Assembly (NCBI GenBank): GCA_963809925.1
Contig: CAWELH010000002.1
Coordinates: 442,495 to 506,494 of the forward strand
DNA length: 64,000 nt
Reading direction: 5' to 3'
Source of the DNA: DASQZK01 sp963809925
GTDB lineage: Bacteria; Bacteroidota; Bacteroidia; Bacteroidales; GCA-2748055
The translations under genes and the position numbers were made by a program. Numbering within the stretch: the first letter of the stretch is position 1; each line of letters begins with the position of its first letter. Positions 36,874 to 44,561 of this stretch are shown in pieces. Below the pieces are notes generated by a model. The model was given only the letters and a program-made list of their open reading frames with translations, searched no databases and was not told where the DNA came from.

Positions 36874-38082
36874 ATGAAAATTTTCAAACTTAATATACCA
36901 CCAATCCTACCTACTGCCCTTTTCATTCTGACGGCAATATTGTTTGCCTCATGCAACAAACAGGCAGGAGATGAATATACCGTTCTAAGAGGAAATTTTG
37001 TTCAGTCCATCACAGAAGCCGGAGAACTTCAGTCTATGAATGCTTCAAGCATAACAATGCCCAATATCAGCTATCAGTATGGATATAATTTTAAACTTAT
37101 CGGGCTGATGGAACATGGATCAACAGTGCACAAAGGGGATTCTGTTGCTGCGCTTGATCCGTCTTCTATATACCGCTATATCATCAACAGGGAGGAATCC
37201 CTGGAAAATGTAAAGGCTATGGCCGAGAAAATGAATATCGAAGCGGAAAGCAGCATAAGGGAACTAGAGGTGGAATTGAAGAATGAACTTGCTGCCTATG
37301 AACTAAAACAGCTTGAACTGGAAAGGATTCAGTTCGAGTCGGATATGAAGAAAAAGGTTAAGGAACTGGAATTCAGACAGTCTGAAATCAAACTTGAAAA
37401 GGTGAAAAGAAATCTGAGGCTGAAGCCTGAAATTGAACAATACGATATCAGGATCAATAACCTGAGCATCATGCAACATGAGATGGACCTGGAAAGCGCT
37501 CATGAAACCCTGAAAAAACTGACACTTTACAGTCCGGGAAACGGATTGTTCCAACTCAATGAAAACAGGAGGAACGGCCAGATCACAAAATTGGGAGATG
37601 AAATATATGTAGGAGCACTTATCGCCAGCATTCCCGATATTTCGAGAATGAAAACAGTGTCGTACGTCAATGAGGCGGATATCAGCAAGATCAGTCCGGG
37701 AATGAAAGTGATCGTCCGCCTGGATGCACTGCCGAATGTCGAGTTCAACGGTTTGGTAAAAGAGATTAGCAAGATATGCACGGAAAAAGAAAAAGAGAAG
37801 ATATTTACCACAGAGATAGAAATTCTTGAAAGTGATACCCGGCTTAAGCCAGGCATGTCGGTCAGTTGTGAATATATCTGTTATGAAGCGGAGGATGAAA
37901 TGTATGTTCCAAATAGTTGCCTGCTTAAAGAAAAATCGCATGCCTACGTTTTTCTCAAAAAAGGAGGGGCTATCGAAAAAACCGAAGTGATCGCAGGTGC
38001 TTCAAATTCGGGGCATACCGTTATAAAAAGTGATCTAAGGGCGGGTCGCAGACTGGTTCCGGTCAATGAAGTCGTGAATTAA
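36874..38082 (+). CDS. HlyD-type periplasmic adaptor lipoprotein, third of three
   Basis: 402 residues from the ATG at 36874; the open frame reaches back into the preceding gene, but the lipoprotein signal MKIFKLNIPPILPTALFILT, Cys27 in LFASC, starts here, 22 bp after the previous stop. It has the same order of parts: FVQSITEAGELQSMNASSIT, HKGDSVAALDPSSI, a charged coiled coil at about 110-205, LYSPGNGLFQLNENRRNG, a barrel domain with VNEADISKISPGMKVIV, and EMYVPNSCLLKEKSHAYVFL. Cys residues near the C-terminus (KICTEKE, SVSCEYICYE) are more numerous than in the other two. It ends 15 bp before the permease gene. Confidence 0.9.
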   Translation: MKIFKLNIPPILPTALFILTAILFASCNKQAGDEYTVLRGNFVQSITEAGELQSMNASSITMPNISYQYGYNFKLIGLMEHGSTVHKGDSVAALDPSSIYRYIINREESLENVKAMAEKMNIEAESSIRELEVELKNELAAYELKQLELERIQFESDMKKKVKELEFRQSEIKLEKVKRNLRLKPEIEQYDIRINNLSIMQHEMDLESAHETLKKLTLYSPGNGLFQLNENRRNGQITKLGDEIYVGALIASIPDISRMKTVSYVNEADISKISPGMKVIVRLDALPNVEFNGLVKEISKICTEKEKEKIFTTEIEILESDTRLKPGMSVSCEYICYEAEDEMYVPNSCLLKEKSHAYVFLKKGGAIEKTEVIAGASNSGHTVIKSDLRAGRRLVPVNEVVN

Positions 38083-38097
38083 CAAAACAGACAAAAG

Positions 38098-39336
38098 ATG
38101 CAGTTTAAAGAAAATATCAATGTGGCGTTTCTGAGCCTTGTAGATCAAAAGTTCCGGTCCTTTCTTACCATGCTTGGCATCATCTTCGGCACTGCATCCG
38201 TCATAATAATGGTATCCATAGGTGAAGGCGCTAAAAAACAGGCTATTGCAAAATATCAGGATCTGGGTATCAGCAATATCATCATCCGTGATAAAGATTT
38301 GACAGATAAGGAACTGGAAGAAGTCAGAATGAAATTTTCCCAGGGTCTGACCCTCAGGGATGCTGATGTGATCCGGGAAATCGTCCCGGGCGTGGTCGAT
38401 GTTGCTTCCCAGTCGGAAGCTAAAACGGAAGCCAGGTACGGAGATAAATCTGCCAGGGCAACTCTCATTGGGGTCACACCTTCGATCATCCGGGTCCTGA
38501 ATTATTCCGTTGGCAAAGGAAGCTTTATCAATCAGGATCATTACGTCAGGATGCTGAAAGTTTGTACCATTGGCTCCTCTGTTGGCCGATCTTTGTTTGG
38601 GTTTGAAGATCCTGTTGGAAAGAATATAAAACTGGACGATCAATGGTTTGAAGTGACAGGGGTCATGGAAACTAAGGCCTTGTTCACGGAGACAGTGGGA
38701 GAGCTGGCAGCAAGGGATCTGAATAGTGACATTTACATCCCCCTTACTACCTTCAATAAAAGGATACCGAGGGAGAACCAACTGACCAGTGAAATCAAAC
38801 AATTCACCGTTAAGCTGGAATCCTCGGATAGGCTGATGGAATCAGCCGCTGTGATGCGCAGTATCTTAAACCGTCATCACTACAACAATGACGATTACAG
38901 CATCATTGTGCCTTTCGAATTATTAAAACAGGAAGAAAAGGAACGCCGGAGGTACAATTTTCTACTCGCATCCATTGCTGCCATATCATTGATTGTTGGA
39001 GGTATTGGTATTATGAACATCATGCTGGCCTCGGTGGTGGAGCGGACCAGGGAGATAGGTATCAGAAGGGCTATCGGAGGAAGGAAGAATGATATCCTCA
39101 GCCAGTTTGTAACCGAATCTGTGATCATGAGCCTTGCCGGCGGACTTATCGGGGTATTTCTGGGCATCGTTTTGTCATTGATCCTTTCTCTGGCAACAGA
39201 AGTAAGTACCGAAATCAAATTTTATTCGCTCTTTATCGCCTTTGCCTTTTCCATAATCGTAGGCATCACCTTTGGCTACCTCCCTGCTAAAAAAGCAGCG
39301 AATCTGAAACCCATTGAATCGATCAGACACGAATGA
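38098..39336 (+). CDS. MacB/FtsX-type ABC permease
   Basis: 412 residues: one membrane helix near the N-terminus (FLTMLGIIFGTASVIIMVSIGEGA), a periplasmic MacB-like domain at about 45-275, and three C-terminal helices with the FtsX signature RTREIGIRRAIGGRKNDILSQF. MacB-type proteins drive tripartite export or mechanotransmission. In MacB itself an N-terminal ATPase domain is fused; here it is absent, and no ATPase gene is in the operon, so the nucleotide-binding subunit must be encoded elsewhere if the system is active. Adjacent to three adaptors upstream and a TolC-type gene 63 bp downstream. Confidence 0.93.
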   Translation: MQFKENINVAFLSLVDQKFRSFLTMLGIIFGTASVIIMVSIGEGAKKQAIAKYQDLGISNIIIRDKDLTDKELEEVRMKFSQGLTLRDADVIREIVPGVVDVASQSEAKTEARYGDKSARATLIGVTPSIIRVLNYSVGKGSFINQDHYVRMLKVCTIGSSVGRSLFGFEDPVGKNIKLDDQWFEVTGVMETKALFTETVGELAARDLNSDIYIPLTTFNKRIPRENQLTSEIKQFTVKLESSDRLMESAAVMRSILNRHHYNNDDYSIIVPFELLKQEEKERRRYNFLLASIAAISLIVGGIGIMNIMLASVVERTREIGIRRAIGGRKNDILSQFVTESVIMSLAGGLIGVFLGIVLSLILSLATEVSTEIKFYSLFIAFAFSIIVGITFGYLPAKKAANLKPIESIRHE

Positions 39337-39399
39337 TAATCGAGACGTAAGCTAATATTCATGTGATTTTATGTTAGGTAAGAAAATAATTTCGCGCAT

Positions 39400-40902
39400 A
39401 TGAAAAAGATGATTTGTATTGTTGCAGTGTTAATGGTATTTCTCATCCTGCCGGGTACAATGCATGCTCAGGATATCTATGAGCTCGATCTGGCATCAAG
39501 CATCGGGATTGCGAGAAAACAGAGCAATACAATGTTGGTCCTTCAGCAGCGACTGAATCGTGCATCGTACGATCTTAAAGCCGCAACAAGTAGTTTTAAG
39601 ACACATGTCAACATGGACTTCTTGTTGCCCCGGTATACGGAGACCGTAAGGCAGTGGGAGGACAGTCTGGGAGTATCGTTCTATTCGGTGAAACAGAACC
39701 AGATGAATGGCTACCTCAGCATTATCCAGCCGCTTCCAACCGACGGTCGGTTGTCGGTCACTTCGGGTCTTCAGAATATCGTCGACTATAATTATAACGA
39801 CCGGCTAACGCAGATCACCACAAGTATAGGTTTTCGCCAGCCTATCGAAGCCTTTTATGGGTATAACAATATAAAACTGGAATATAAGCAGGCAAAACTC
39901 ACCTACGAGTCCACACTCCGACAGCTTAAAAGAGCAGGACTGGATCTTGAATATGAGGTAAGCAGTATTTTTTACAATCTGATCTCTTATAAGGAACGGC
40001 TCAACATAGCCAGGATGAGTCTGGATCGACAGAACGAGGCAACTACGATTGCAAGGAATAAGTTTAGCGCAGGACTGATCAGGGAGGTAGAATCCTTGCA
40101 GATGGAGGTCGATCTGAGTGAAGCTATCAATAATCTGGATATTGCCAGGGTCAATTATAATTCACAACTTCGGCTTTTCAAGGAGGTAATGGGGCTGAAC
40201 CTGAGTGACAGCATCACTGTATCAGCGGGTACCGGATACAAAAAAGTCATCGTGGATGTTGAAAAAGCCGTCAGGCTGGCTCTTGAAAACAGGAATGAGT
40301 TAAAGGAATACGAGATCCAGGTGGAGCTTTCGGAGATGGAGATCAAACGAAGGAAGGCTGCCGGCAGGATCAGCGGGGACATTCTGATAGCCTATGACCT
40401 TATTGGTACGGATAAGAGCGGTCTTGTAATACCGATGGAGTCATCCATGAGCTATACCTGGCGAAACCTCAGCGATCGCCCGGGCAATTTTAACGCGGCG
40501 CTTACGCTCAGCCTTCCGATCATCGACTGGGGGCAGAACAAGGCAAGGGTGAAGGCTGCCGAAGCCACGCTGGAACAGAATATGCTGCAGCTTGATGCGG
40601 AAAAGGTTAGCATCGAGCGGGATATCCGAACCATTGCCGAAAGGCTGCAGAGCAGTCTCCGGAGGTTGGAATTGCTGGAAAAAAATGTGGAAGTGGCAGA
40701 AAAAAGTTTCGGGATAACCCGCGAGCGTTATGCTAACGGCGAAATCGACAGCCAGGCTATGGCCCTTGAACGCGAGCGACTCAATAATGCCTATATCTCA
40801 CGCCTTGAAGCATTCATCAGTTACAAGCTTCTCTTATCCGACCTTATGCGGAAAACTTTCTATGACTTTGAAAATGACGTGGCCGTGGATGCAGACGCAT
40901 AA
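39400..40902 (+). CDS. TolC-family outer-membrane efflux protein
   Basis: 500 residues with signal peptide (LPGTMHA-Q). Two OEP repeats with long helices: LASSIGIARKQSNTMLVLQQ, LKRAGLDLEYEVSSIFYNL and, in the second half, VRLALENRNELKEYEIQVELSEM, LSLPIIDWGQNKARVKAAEA and AEKSFGITRERYANGEID. TolC proteins form the trimeric channel that takes cargo from periplasmic adaptors through the outer membrane. Last gene of the operon; the stop codon is followed at once by a repeat region and I see no hairpin terminator. Confidence 0.93.
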   Translation: MKKMICIVAVLMVFLILPGTMHAQDIYELDLASSIGIARKQSNTMLVLQQRLNRASYDLKAATSSFKTHVNMDFLLPRYTETVRQWEDSLGVSFYSVKQNQMNGYLSIIQPLPTDGRLSVTSGLQNIVDYNYNDRLTQITTSIGFRQPIEAFYGYNNIKLEYKQAKLTYESTLRQLKRAGLDLEYEVSSIFYNLISYKERLNIARMSLDRQNEATTIARNKFSAGLIREVESLQMEVDLSEAINNLDIARVNYNSQLRLFKEVMGLNLSDSITVSAGTGYKKVIVDVEKAVRLALENRNELKEYEIQVELSEMEIKRRKAAGRISGDILIAYDLIGTDKSGLVIPMESSMSYTWRNLSDRPGNFNAALTLSLPIIDWGQNKARVKAAEATLEQNMLQLDAEKVSIERDIRTIAERLQSSLRRLELLEKNVEVAEKSFGITRERYANGEIDSQAMALERERLNNAYISRLEAFISYKLLLSDLMRKTFYDFENDVAVDADA

Positions 40903-41085
40903 TTATTTAGTGATTTAGTGATTTGGTGAATTGGTGATTTGAAGAGTGACCTAAAGAACACTTCGTCATACCTGTCTCCTGATCACATCATAACTCCATA
41001 ACTCTATCACTTCTTATTTGGTGACCCACCTTCGCTGAAGCTCCGGCGGACGCGGTTTGGTGAATTGAGGAGTGATCTAAAGAAC
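40903..41085. repeat. Left arm of a long inverted repeat
   Basis: Begins at the TolC stop codon with GTGATTT-type units, then GAAGAGTGACCTAAAGAACA, CTTCGTCATACCTGTCTCC and the GC-rich CTTCGCTGAAGCTCCGGCGG module. It is nearly identical to the reverse complement of 43160-43349. Differences: one 8-bp unit fewer, an 8-bp duplication (TAACTCCA) and no second GC-rich unit. Confidence 0.9.
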
Positions 41086-41089
41086 ATCT

Positions 41090-41370
41090 TCCCAGCTACG
41101 GTCGGACGCGGTTTGGTGAATTAGGGATGATTTTAACTCCACTTTGTCCATGGGCAAAACCATGGCTATTGTTGGTGAATGCCTCCGGCATGGAAGAAGG
41201 GTTTCTACAAACACCTTTCACGCTCTACCCATCACCTCCTAACCTCTAACTTCCTAACTTTTTCCCCTCTACCCCCGGCCCTGAAAGGGGAGGTCCTGCG
41301 CACATTCCTTCCGAGAGACATCTCACCTTCTTACTTCCTAACTTCCTAACTTCATAACTCCATAACCCCC
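41090..41370. repeat. Further repeat modules 3' of the Crp/Fnr gene
   Basis: 41103-41203 is the module shared in opposite orientation with 27153-27262. Around it are TTCCTAAC units (complement of the GAAGTTAG array) at about 41237-41260 and 41330-41360, and a second GC-rich module. No coding potential is seen. Confidence 0.8.
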
Positions 41371-42078
41371 TCACCCCAACCGACCAATCTCTTCCAGCCC
41401 CCTCCTGTCAAGAACTACAATATCCCTTCCTTCCAAACGCACAACGTTTTCCTTTTCAAATTCTTTCAGGAACCTGACAGTGCTTTCCGTTGAGATAGAA
41501 GCAAAATCGGCAATATCCTGACGATTAAGGTATTGGAAGACATCTTCATCGTCAAATTCCTTTGACGACAGGTAGAGGAGCGTAGATGCCAGCTTACCAC
41601 GCATTTGTTTGTATGACAGATTTTTAATGATCTCAAGTAGGTTTGCTTCATTGCGGCTGTTCTTCGAGGTGATCTCAAGGGCAAAATCCGGATTCCGCAA
41701 GAGCAGTTCCCTGAGTCCATCCTTGCTGATCATGCAGATCACCGATTCTTTCAGAGCAATTGTAGAGTAATTGTACACATTCTCTCCGAATACACTTTGA
41801 AAAGCCAGGAAATCGCCGGTATGTGCCAGCCTGATGCTAATCTGACGGTTAGCACCTGTCTGCAGATATACCTTTACAAGGCCGCTGATGATCAACATCA
41901 CGTACGGTGCAAAAGCGCCCTGCTTGAAGATATTCTCCCCTGCGGTATAGATAAGCTGGGTTTTCCGATCCTGTAAAAAGGTCAGATCATCAGCTGAGAG
42001 TCCGCGGAAACATCCAATATCTGTAAGACTTTGCCCGTTTTCTCTTTCCGGACTTGCTGAAAACTGAGTGCTATCCAT
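41371..42078 (-). CDS. Crp/Fnr-family transcriptional regulator
   Basis: 235 residues from the ATG at 42078; the frame runs 47 codons further but that part overlaps the promoter region. An N-terminal cyclic-nucleotide-binding-like beta-roll (TAGENIFKQGAFAPYVMLI; AHTGDFLAFQSVFGENVYNY), a dimer helix, and a C-terminal winged helix with NRQDIADFASISTESTVRFL as recognition region. In the recognition helix, Glu and Arg occupy the FNR E209 and R213 positions while Ser212 is Val. Only one Cys is near the N-terminus, so an FNR-type [4Fe-4S] cluster is unlikely; the effector is unknown. Divergent from the NifX-like gene, with an Fnr-like palindrome between them. Confidence 0.9.
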   Translation of the reverse strand: MDSTQFSASPERENGQSLTDIGCFRGLSADDLTFLQDRKTQLIYTAGENIFKQGAFAPYVMLIISGLVKVYLQTGANRQISIRLAHTGDFLAFQSVFGENVYNYSTIALKESVICMISKDGLRELLLRNPDFALEITSKNSRNEANLLEIIKNLSYKQMRGKLASTLLYLSSKEFDDEDVFQYLNRQDIADFASISTESTVRFLKEFEKENVVRLEGRDIVVLDRRGLEEIGRLG

Positions 42079-42124
42079 AATGCGTTTTCGTTTCTGAAGA
42101 AAGTGACCTGGAACTTCATCTGAA

Positions 42125-42132
42125 CAAAGGTA
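42125..42132 (-). promoter_or_regulatory. -7 box of the Crp/Fnr gene
   Basis: TACCTTTG on the minus strand, a full match to TAnnTTTG. No TTTG stands at -33; instead the palindrome at 42155-42168 takes that position. Confidence 0.5.
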
Positions 42133-42154
42133 TTGAAATATGGCAAGAAAAAAG

Positions 42155-42168
42155 TTGAAATATTTCAA
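42155..42168. promoter_or_regulatory. Fnr-like operator in the divergent promoter
   Basis: TTGAAATATTTCAA is a perfect 14-bp palindrome of the form TTGA-N6-TCAA, close to the Fnr site TTGAT-N4-ATCAA. Relative to the -7 box at 42125-42132 its centre lies near -40, the class II activator position. It probably binds the Crp/Fnr protein encoded next to it. Confidence 0.5.
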
Positions 42169-42223
42169 TGTTGCTGCTGTGAAACCGCAGCGCATAGTCT
42201 CAGGAAAAATGCAAGTCACTCCC

Positions 42224-42231
42224 TACATTTG
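42224..42231 (+). promoter_or_regulatory. -7 box of the NifX-like / thioredoxin-like genes
   Basis: TACATTTG, a full match to the consensus, 17 bp before the ATG at 42249. No -33 TTTG at the usual distance. The operator at 42155-42168 is roughly 75 bp upstream of the expected start. Confidence 0.45.
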
Positions 42232-42248
42232 CAAACAACAGTATCAAC

Positions 42249-42620
42249 ATGATGAAACGCATAGCCATTCCCGTCACCGACGGAAAATTAAGCAGGCATT
42301 TTGGTGCATGCAGCCATTATATGATCTTTTCGGTCGATGCCGGGAAGATTCGAAGCTCAACGATCGAAGCGCCGGTTTATACTGAGGTCGACCGAATACC
42401 GGAATGGGTAGCTGAAAAACGTGTTACCGATATTATCACTTATAAGATCAACAAAAAAGTTATTGGCCTGTTTGCTCGTCATAAGATCAATATTTGGGTA
42501 GGAGCGCCGGATCTTTCGCCGGCATTGCTTGTGAAGGAATATATGAATGGCACACTCATCTCTGACGAGCAGGTACTGGCAACTGAGGATTTCAATGACC
42601 GGCAGGAAGCAGGATCTTAA
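42249..42620 (+). CDS. NifX/NafY-like dinitrogenase iron-molybdenum cofactor domain protein
   Basis: 123 residues (or 122 from the second ATG). KRIAIPVTDGKLSRHFGACSHYMIFSV and later KINKKVIGLFARHKINIWVG fit the small RNase H-like fold of PF02579. In nitrogen fixers this domain carries FeMo-cofactor precursors, but there are no nif genes here; stand-alone members in anaerobes are thought to bind metal or iron-sulfur clusters. A single Cys follows His-Phe-Gly-Ala. It is 66 bp upstream of the thioredoxin-like gene and probably on the same transcript, under the divergent Crp/Fnr regulator. Confidence 0.85.
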   Translation: MMKRIAIPVTDGKLSRHFGACSHYMIFSVDAGKIRSSTIEAPVYTEVDRIPEWVAEKRVTDIITYKINKKVIGLFARHKINIWVGAPDLSPALLVKEYMNGTLISDEQVLATEDFNDRQEAGS

Positions 42621-42686
42621 GTCTGCTTTTTAGGGCTGAATATGTAAATATGAGCATTTATTTTAAACTGATATAAATATAGAATT

Positions 42687-43037
42687 ATGAAAATGTTACA
42701 CACAAATTTGCACGAGATTGAATCAGCAGCTGAACTGGAAAAATTTACCAGCGAAAATGATAATGTAATGGTTTGCTGCGGACGTATGGGGCCGATGTGT
42801 ATCCCGGTATACGAAGTAATGGAAGAACTCAGAGACGAGAGGACAAACGTGAAATTTGCCGTCATGGCTTTTGATAACCCCGAGGCATCGGTAATCCGGA
42901 ATGCACCGGAATCAAAAGGATTTATGGGACTTCCGTTCACGATGTATTATAAGGACGGCAAAGTTGCTCATGCTACAAGCAGTATTCAGAGTATGGCGCA
43001 GGTTGTGGATGTTCTGGATCAGGAGTTTGGGAAATAA
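42687..43037 (+). CDS. Thioredoxin-fold protein with non-canonical active site
   Basis: 116 residues. The fold is recognisable from NVMVCCGRMGPMCIPVYEVM (beta strand, active-site loop, helix) and GLPFTMYYKDGKV, with the cis-proline at Pro83. The normal WCGPC is absent: aligned on it is MGPMC, so the nucleophilic Cys is Gly35 and only the second Cys (Cys38) remains. Two more cysteines, Cys30 and Cys31, lie just before, giving Cys31-x6-Cys38. A disulfide between these could substitute for CxxC, or the protein may bind a metal. A thioredoxin-reductase paralogue, itself unusual, follows 425 bp downstream on the same strand. Confidence 0.85.
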   Translation: MKMLHTNLHEIESAAELEKFTSENDNVMVCCGRMGPMCIPVYEVMEELRDERTNVKFAVMAFDNPEASVIRNAPESKGFMGLPFTMYYKDGKVAHATSSIQSMAQVVDVLDQEFGK

Positions 43038-43159
43038 CTTTGTGAGAAGGTGAGATGTCTCCATGAAGGAGCGTGCGTTGGGCCTCCCCTTTCAGTGGCC
43101 GGGGCAGTAGGGGGATCGTCAGAAAGTGAGACGGTAGCGTGGTGATCTTACAATCACTC

Positions 43160-43349
43160 TTCAATTCACCAAACCGCGTCCGCCGGAGCTTCAGCGAAGG
43201 AGGACTGTGTCCACCGGAGCTTCAGCGAAGGTGGGTCACCAAATAAGAAGTGATAGAGTTATGATGTGATCAGGAGACAGGTATGACGAAGTGTTCTTTA
43301 GGTCACTCTTCAAATCACCAATTCACCAAATCACCAAATCACTAAATAA
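43160..43349. repeat. Right arm of the long inverted repeat
   Basis: Reverse complement of 40903-41085. This copy has two GC-rich modules in tandem (about 43173-43200 and 43211-43233) and one more GTGATTTG-type unit than the left arm. It lies between the thioredoxin-like and reductase-like genes, so it interrupts what may once have been one operon. Confidence 0.9.
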
Positions 43350-43352
43350 GTA

Positions 43353-43395
43353 TGGGAGTTAGGTAGCTTGTAGAAGCGATTCTTCCATGATTAGG
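43353..43395. repeat. Short fragment of the 27.15/41.1 kb repeat module
   Basis: GGAGTTAGGTAG followed by TTGTAGAAGCGATTCTTCCA repeats the beginning of the module at 27135-27180, without the rest. Confidence 0.65.
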
Positions 43396-43462
43396 ATGGT
43401 GCTCTATACATCATTCCTTAAAGCACCATTTGATGGTATCCATATTTTTAAATATATCAAAT

Positions 43463-44431
43463 ATGAACGAGATCTTCGATGTAATAATACTGGGAGGCGG
43501 GGCCGCAGGACTGTCAGCCGGGATATACAGCTCAAGAGCTAAATTATCGACGCTGATACTGAATGAAGGGCCTGTGGGCGGTCAGTTGGTACTGACAAAT
43601 GAAATTGCAAACTATCCCGGTGTGGAAACCACAAACGGATATGTGATGGCAAATACGATGAAGAAACAGGCCAAAGACTTCGGCTGCCAGATTAAATCCA
43701 ATGTTCAGATCCTCAGATATATGCTGAAAGGGGATATTAAAACGGTTGAACTTGAGGATGGCAGGGTATTCAGATCGAGGGCTGTCATCCTGGCCCCGGG
43801 AGGAAAGCCACGATCACTGAATATTCCGGGAGAAGATAAATTCAAGGGAACAGGAATTTCATATTGTGCCACCTGTGATGGTGATTTTTTCACAGGGAAG
43901 GAAATCGTGGTCGTTGGCGGGGGAAATTCCGCCCTGGAAGAAGCTGTGACATTAACACGTTATGCATCTAAAGTGACCATCATTCACCAGTTTGATCATT
44001 TTCAGGCTTTCCGGCATGCTATTGCAGAAGCTGAAAGCAACGGGAAGATTGAATTTATCATGGGATCGGAATTGCGTGAGTTCCGCGGAGAGGATAGTCT
44101 TGATCATATCATCATTGAACACCTGGCTAGTGGTAAGCGAAGTAACCTCAAAACCAACGGGGTCTTTATCTTTATCGGCTACCTCCCCAATACGGCTGCA
44201 TTGCAGAAGGTAGTACTTCTGAATGAAAAAGCTGAGATTGTGACTGATCCGGAAATGAATACGAATGTCCCCGGTGTATTTGCTGCCGGTGACTGTATTG
44301 CCAAAAAGTACCGGCAGGTTACAACGGCCGTGGCAGAAGGAACAATCGCCGCACTGAGCGCCAATGAATACCTTCGAAGGAAGGAAGAGTTCGTAGCTGC
44401 AGAAGTCAAAACCGTTGCTGAACCATCTTGA
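43463..44431 (+). CDS. Thioredoxin reductase paralogue lacking the NADPH-phosphate motif
   Basis: 322 residues from the ATG at 43463. FAD-binding GGGAAGLSAGIY, the redox disulfide Cys135-Ala-Thr-Cys138 in SYCATCDGDFF, a second dinucleotide fold VVGGGNSALEEAV, and VFAAGDC near the C-terminus make this the low-molecular-weight TrxR fold at the usual length. The HRRDxxR motif that grips the 2'-phosphate of NADPH is replaced by HQFDHFQ at 175-181: all three Arg positions (176, 177, 181 in E. coli TrxR) are lost. NADH, ferredoxin or another donor is therefore more likely; ferredoxin- and NADH-linked TrxR-like enzymes are known in anaerobes. Probable partner of the odd thioredoxin at 42687. Confidence 0.88.
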   Translation: MNEIFDVIILGGGAAGLSAGIYSSRAKLSTLILNEGPVGGQLVLTNEIANYPGVETTNGYVMANTMKKQAKDFGCQIKSNVQILRYMLKGDIKTVELEDGRVFRSRAVILAPGGKPRSLNIPGEDKFKGTGISYCATCDGDFFTGKEIVVVGGGNSALEEAVTLTRYASKVTIIHQFDHFQAFRHAIAEAESNGKIEFIMGSELREFRGEDSLDHIIIEHLASGKRSNLKTNGVFIFIGYLPNTAALQKVVLLNEKAEIVTDPEMNTNVPGVFAAGDCIAKKYRQVTTAVAEGTIAALSANEYLRRKEEFVAAEVKTVAEPS

Positions 44432-44561
44432 TAGCTTTCAGAACCTTATGTTGAATACGACAGATCCAGCATGCTATCATTATACATGTTGGTGTAAAAG
44501 AAATTCTACCTCAAAGGGGATAGCCTTTTTTACGTAATGCGGATTTAGACAGGAGACGGAT

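Noticed and set aside
44510..44535. Terminator after the reductase paralogue
   Set aside because: AAAGG/CCTTT around GGATAG followed by TTT is only a 5-bp stem; too weak to list.
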